Assembly: GCA_040954595.2 (NCBI GenBank)
Contig: CM082586.2
Coordinates: 11,532,001 to 11,596,000 of the forward strand
Reading direction: 5' to 3'
Source of the DNA: Balanoglossus misakiensis
Taxonomy: Eukaryota; Hemichordata
DNA: 64,000 nt
Below, piece after piece: positions 57,963 to 64,000 of this stretch (its first letter is position 1; every line of letters starts with the position of its first letter). The notes below the pieces were generated by a model, which saw nothing but the letters and a program-made list of their open reading frames with translations, did not search any database and had not been told where the DNA came from. The position numbers were made by a program, and so were the translations under genes.

Positions 57963-60013
57963 GGAATTCAATGTTAGAAAACCCGTGTGGAAAGTATCTC
58001 TACCCGTTTGAAACTAAGAAAAGAATTTATTCTTATTTATTTTGTAAAAAAAGACAATTTTTCGAAAAAAAGTCGAAAATGTTAATTTTGTCTTGGGTGA
58101 TTCAAATTATACCGCCTTTTCTGGAATTTGCAGCCCTTTTTACAAGAGAACGGCACTTCATGCTCCATAATATTTCCGAAAATGAAGAAAAGAGTTAATT
58201 TTTTATGATTTTTTAAAAATTTACCATTTTTGTCAAAATATGGCCAAAATGGCTATTTTTTCTTGAATTCCGTCAATATCTCTGCATTTTTGGAGTGGTC
58301 GAAAGTTTTAACATACAATCAACATGTCATATATGATCAGGGCACCAAATTCGAAGAACAAAGGTTTTTTTATTTTTTTTCTAAAAATGACATTTTTAAG
58401 GAAAATTGAGTAAAACGCAATTTTGTCTGCAGTGAGCCAAATTAGACGGTCTTTTGTGGAATTTGTATCGATATATACATACGAAGAGCATTCTATACTC
58501 CATCAGATTTCCGAAAATGTAGAAAACAGGTATTTTTTGTAATTTTCAAAAATTTACCATTTTGACCAAATTGTGGCTAAAATTGTTATTTTCGTGTTGA
58601 ATGCCGCCAGTGTCACTGCTTTTAAAAGTCATAAAAACTTTTAGCATACAAGCAATTGTTTATATATGATCAGGTCACCGAATTAAAAAAATAAAGAATG
58701 TTTTGCCTAAAAATGACCTTTTTGGTGCAAAAACGAATAAAACGCAATTTTGTATTAAATCAGCTCATTCAGAGTGCATTTTTATAATCAGCACCATTTT
58801 AACGTATAATGGAAATTTCATACATCATCAGATATCCAAATATGAAAAAAATGATTTAGATTTTAGATGATTGTCCAAAATTAGCTGATATCAAATAAAT
58901 GTAGTATTGAACCGTTCTGTCCCCCCCCCCCCTACACTATATGCGGTACGCCGATGTCAGCTTACCCGGCAGTACTGCAGGCCGTGCCCCCAACTAACGT
59001 CGGTGTTTGAAACGCCCTTGTTAAATTCGGGCTTTCTCTATACATTGACAGGCAATAATGCAGTCCTACCCGAACAAATGTCCAGTGTTGACCCGCTGTG
59101 ACTTTCCCTCTTCGGTTTGCCCGTCTTAGCCAACGTCTTTGTACTAGAGTGTCGGGTCTTTTGCAGAGCCAGGCCGAAGGAAATCCGACTTGATCACCGT
59201 TGCTAACGAACGCTAGTGTCTGTCATGGTGTGCCGGGGTTTTAGTCGAGCCAGGCCGTAGGAGATCTGACTTAATCACCGTGGTCAATGTACGCGTGTTT
59301 CCGCTCGAAAGTGCCGGGGCTTCAGCTAAACCAGGCCGTAGGAAATCCGACGTAATCACCGTTGATAACTTACTCCAGTCTATGTCATATAGAGCCGGTG
59401 CACCAGCGGAGTCACGCCGTAGGAAATCTGGCTTGATCAACGTGGTCAATGTACGCCTGTTTCTGCTCTAGAGTGTCGGGGCTTCAGCTGAGCCAGGCCG
59501 TAGGAAACCCGACGTGATTACCGTTGTTAACTTACGCCAGTCTGTGTCCTATATATAGTGCCGGGGCATCAGCCGTGCCAGGCCGAAGAAAATGTGAGTA
59601 GATCAACGTGGTCTCTGTACGCGTGTTTCTGCTCTAGAGTGCCAGGGCTTTAGCCAAGGCATGCCGTAGGAAATCTCACTTGATCAACGTTGCTAACGAA
59701 CGCTAGTGTCTGTCATAGTGTGCCGGGGTTTTAGTCGAGCCAAGCCGTAGGAGATCAGACTTGATCAACGTGGTCTCTGTACGCGTGTTTCTGCTCTAGA
59801 GTGCCGGGGCTTTATCCAAGCCATGCCGTAGAAAATCTGACTTGATCACCGTTGCTAACGTACGCTAGTGTCTGTCATATTGTGTCGGAGATTTAGCCGA
59901 GCCAGGCCGTAGAAAAATCGACTTGTTCAAAGTTACCAGTGTGCAACTGTTTCTGCTCTAGAGTGTCAGGGTTTTAGCCGACTTATGCTGTAGGAAATCT
60001 GAGTTGATGAACG
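57963..60013. repeat. Satellite unit III-7 (2051 bp)
   Basis: Spacer 57963-59129 with 12 C, then an 884-bp block with GTGTCGGGGCTTC and a GTCCAGTGTTG spacer-tail variant, both shared with the last unit in the window. Confidence 0.95.
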
Positions 60014-62067
60014 GGAATTCAATGTTAGAAAACCCGTGTGGAAAGTATCTCTACCCGTTTGAAACTAAGAAAAGAATTCATTCTTATTTATTTTGTAAAA
60101 AAGACAATTTTTCGAAAAAAAGCCGAAAATGGTAATTTTGTCTTGGGTGATTCAAATTATACCGCCTTTTCTGGAATTTGCAGCACTTTTTACAAGAGAA
60201 CGACACTTCATGCTCCATAATATTTCCGAAAATGAAGAAAAGAGTTAATTTTTTATGATTTTTTAAAAATTTACCATTTTTGTCAAAATATGGCCAAAAT
60301 GGCTATTTTTTCTTGAATTCCGTCAATATCTCTGCATTTTTGGAGTGGTCAAAAGTTTTAACATACAATCAACATGTCATATATGATCAGGGCACCAAAT
60401 TCGAAGAACAAAGGTTTTTTATTTGTTTTTCTAAAAATGACATTTTCAAGGAAAATTTGGTAAAACGCAATTTTCTCTGCAGTGAGCCAAATTAGACGGT
60501 CTTTTGTGGAATTTGTATCGATATATACATACGAAGAGCATTCTATACTCCATCAGATTTCCGAAAATGTAGAAAACAGGTATTTTTTGTAATTTTCAAA
60601 AATTTACCATTTTGACCAAATTGTGGCTAAAATTGTTATTTTCGTGTTGAATGCCGCCAGTGTCACTGTCTTTAAAAGTCATAAAAACTTTTAACATACA
60701 AGCAATTGTTTATATATGATCAGGTCACAGAATTAAAAATATAAAGAATGTTTTGCCTAAAAATGACCTTTTTGGTGCAAAAACGAATAAAACACAATTT
60801 TGTATTAAATCAGCTCATTCAGAGTGCATTTTTTATAATCAGCACCATTTTTACATATAATGGAAATTTCATACATCATCAGATATCCAAATATGAAAAA
60901 ATGATTTAGATTTTAGATGATTGTCCAAAATTAGCTGATATCTAATAAATGTAGTATTGAACCGTTCTGTTTCCCCCCCCCCCCCCCTACATTACATGCG
61001 GTACGCCGATGTCAGCTTACCCGGCAGTACTGCAGGCCGTGCCCCCAACTAACGTCGGTGTTTGAAACGCCCTGGTTAAATTCGGGCTCTCTCTATAAAT
61101 TGACAGGCAATAATGCAGTCCTACCGGAACAAATGTCGAGTGTTGACCCGCTGTGACTTTCCCTCTTCGGTTTGCCCGACTTGCCAACGTCTTTGTACTA
61201 GAGTGTCGGGTCTTTTGCAGAGCCAGGCCGAAGGAAATCCGACTTGATCACCGTTGCTAACGAACGCTAGTGTCTGTCATGGTGTGCCGGGGTTTTAGTC
61301 GAGCCAGGCCGTAGGAGATCTGACTTGATCATCGTGGTCAATGTACGCGTGTTTCCGCTCTAAAGTGCCGGGGCTTCAGCTAAACCAGGCCGTAGAAAAT
61401 CCGACGTAATCACCGTTGATAACTTACGCCAGTCTGTGTCATATAGAGCCGGTGCACCAGCCGAGTCACGCCGTAGGAAATCTGACTTGATCAACGTGGT
61501 CAATGTACGCCTGTTTCTGCTCTAGAGTGCAGGGGCTTCAGCTGAGCCAGGCCGTAGGAAACCCGACGTGATTACCGTTGTTAACTTACGCCAGTCTGTG
61601 TCCTATATATAGCGCCCGGGCATCAGCCGTGCCAGGCCGAAGGAAATGTGAGTAGATCAACGTGGTCTCTCTACGCGTGTTTCTGCTCTAGAGTGCCAGG
61701 GCTTTAGCCAAGCCATGTCGTAGGAAATCTGAATTAATCAACGTTGCTAACGAACGCTAGTGTCTGTCATAGTGTGCCGGGGTTTCAGTCGAGCCAAGCC
61801 GTAGGAGATCGGACTTGATCAACGTGGTCTCTGTACGCGTGTTTCTGCTCTAGAGTGCCGGGGCTTTATCCAAGCCATGCCGTAGAAAATCTGACTTGAT
61901 CACCGTTGCTAACGTACGCTAGTGTCTGTCATATTGTGACGGAGATTTAGCCGAGCCAGGCCGTAGAAAAATCGACTTGTTCAACGTTACCAGTGTGCAA
62001 CTGTTTCTGCTCTAGAGTGTCAGGGTTTTAGCCGACTTATGCTGTAGGAAATCTGAGTTGATGAACG
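60014..62067. repeat. Satellite unit III-8 (2054 bp)
   Basis: Spacer 60014-61183 with 15 C, the longest C run. It is more like the block I spacers (GATATCTAATAAATG, CTACATTA) than its neighbours. Its monomer block carries the III-5/III-6 variant set, so the unit is a mosaic. Confidence 0.95.
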
Positions 62068-64000
62068 GGAATTCAATGTTAGAAAACCCGTGTGGAAAGT
62101 ATCTCTACCCGTTTGAAACTAAGAAAAGAATTTATTCTTATTTATTTTGTAAAAAAAGACAATTTTTCGAAAAAAAGTCGAAAATGGTAATTTTGTCTTG
62201 GGTGATTCAAATTATACCGCCTTTTCTGGAATTTGCAGCCCTTTTTACAAGAGAACGGCACTTCATGCTCCATAATATTTCCGAAAATGAAGAAAAGAGT
62301 TAATTTTTTATGATTTTTTAAAAATTTACCATTTTTGTCAAAATATGGCCAAAATGGCTATTTTTTCTTGAATTCCGTCAATATCTCTGCATTTTTGGAG
62401 TGGTCGAAAGTTTTAACATACAATCAACATGTCATATATGATCAGGGCACCAAATTCGAAGAACAAAGGTTTTTTTATTTTTTTTCTAAAAATGACATTT
62501 TTAAGGAAAATTGAGTAAAACGCAATTTTGTCTGCAGTGAGCCAAATTAGACGGTCTTTTGTGGAATTTGTATCGATATATACATACGAAGAGCATTCTA
62601 TACTCCATCAGATTTCCGAAAATGTAGAAAACAGGTATTTTTTGTAATTTTCAAAAATTTACCATTTTGACCAAATTGTGGCTAAAATTGTTATTTTCGT
62701 GTTGAATGCCGCCAGTGTCACTGCTTTTAAAAGTCATAAAAACTTTTAGCATACAAGCAATTGTTTATATATGATCAGGTCACCGAATTAAAAAAATAAA
62801 GAATGTTTTGCCTAAAAATGACCTTTTTGGTGCAAAAACGAATAAAACGCAATTTTGTATTAAATCAGCTCATTCAGAGTGCATTTTTATAATCAGCACC
62901 ATTTTTACGTATAATGGAAATTTCATACATCATCAGATATCCAAATATGAAAAAAATGATTTAGATTTTAGATGATTGTCCAAAATTAGCTGATATCAAA
63001 TAAATGTAGTATTGAACCGTTCTGTCCCCCCCCCCCTACACTATATGCGGTACGCCGATGTCAGCTTACCCGGCAGTACTGCAGGCCGTGCCCCCAACTA
63101 ACGTCGGTGTTTGAAACGCCCTTGTTAAATTCGGGCTTTCTCTATAAATTGACAGGCAATAATGCAGTCCTACCCGAACAAATGTCCAGTGTTGACCCGC
63201 TGTGACTTTCCCTCTTCGGTTTGCCCGTCTTAGCCAACGTCTTTGTACTAGAGTGTCGGGTCTTTTGCAGAGCCAGGCCGAAGGAAATCCGACTTGATCA
63301 CCGTTGCTAACGAACGCTAGTGTCTGTCATGGTGTGCCGGGGTTTTAGTCGAGCCAGGCCGTAGGAGATCTGACTTAATCACCGTGGTCAATGTACGCGT
63401 GTTTCCGCTCGAAAGTGCCGGGGCTTCAGCTAAACCAGGCCGTAGGAAATCCGACGTAATCACCGTTGATAACTTACTCCAGTCTATGTCATATAGAGCC
63501 GGTGCACCAGCGGAGTCACGCCGTAGGAAATCTGGCTTGATCAACGTGGTCAATGTACGCCTGTTTCTGCTCTAGAGTGTCGGGGCTTCAGCTGAGCCAG
63601 GCCGTAGGAAACCCGACGTGATTACCGTTGTTAACTTACGCCAGTCTGTGTCCTATATATAGTGCCGGGGCATCAGCCGTGCCAGGCCGAAGAAAATGTG
63701 AGTAGATCAACGTGGTCTCTGTACGCGTGTTTCTGCTCTAGAGTGCCAGGGCTTTAGCCAAGGCATGCCGTAGGAAATCTCACTTGATCAACGTTGCTAA
63801 CGAACGCTAGTGTCTGTCATAGTGTGCCGGGGTTTTAGTCGAGCCAAGCCGTAGGAGATCAGACTTGATCAACGTGGTCTCTGTACGCGTGTTTCTGCTC
63901 TAGAGTGCCGGGGCTTTATCCAAGCCATGCCGTAGAAAATCTGACTTGATCACCGTTGCTAACGTACGCTAGTGTCTGTCATATTGTGTCGGAGATTTAG
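62068..64000. repeat. Satellite unit III-9, cut by window edge
   Basis: Spacer 62068-63233 with 11 C, then 767 bp of a monomer block running off the right edge. The array therefore continues beyond the window. Confidence 0.95.

Overview
This is eukaryotic, non-genic DNA, most likely from a heterochromatic or pericentromere-like region of a metazoan. Evidence for this is the Ty3/Gypsy and BEL/Pao retrotransposons, a DNA-transposon-like MITE, tRNA primer-binding sites and kilobases of satellite. The Gypsy and BEL protein styles suggest an invertebrate (possibly a marine deuterostome or similar), but no host gene is present to fix the species. I see no rRNA, tRNA gene, CRISPR or bacterial-type operon.

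Layout. (1) 1-4394: 5' part of a minus-strand Gypsy element (LTR 3892-4394, PBS, frameshifted gag, open pol running off the left edge). (2) 4395-9279: satellite block I. (3) 9280-35664: a compound insertion in the satellite, LTR-internal A-LTR-internal B-LTR, flanked by a 4-bp CTAA duplication. Copies A and B are nearly identical and carry different disabling lesions. A second, distinct Gypsy element (C, 18676-26735, ATTG target duplication) sits inside the shared middle LTR. (4) 35665-38620: satellite block II, containing a 796-bp TTAA-flanked inverted-repeat element (36865-37660). (5) 38621-42297: 3' portion of a minus-strand BEL/Pao element with a long open pol. (6) 42298-45298: a 3-kb foldback-like element with 33-bp perfect TIRs, two oppositely oriented arrays of a 69-bp repeat and an inner palindrome. 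(7) 45299-64000: satellite block III, nine consecutive higher-order units.

The satellite is hierarchical: ~81-bp monomers alternate in two types to give a ~163-bp dimer, three dimers give a 490-bp hexamer, and ~884 bp of monomers plus a ~1.17-kb AT-rich spacer give a ~2.05-kb unit. The spacer looks like an ancient ~330-bp tandem triplication. Unit lengths differ in multiples of the dimer, and a ~6-kb three-unit block is itself duplicated, as expected from unequal exchange.

The most interesting coding content is element C. Its Gag begins with what looks like an RRM fold, followed by a capsid region of the type found in PNMA-family genes. Its gag and pol are joined by a textbook -1 frameshift heptamer with a possible H-type pseudoknot. 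None of the Gypsy elements appears intact: each carries at least one frameshift, deletion or nonsense mutation. The BEL pol is open but lacks its 5' part.
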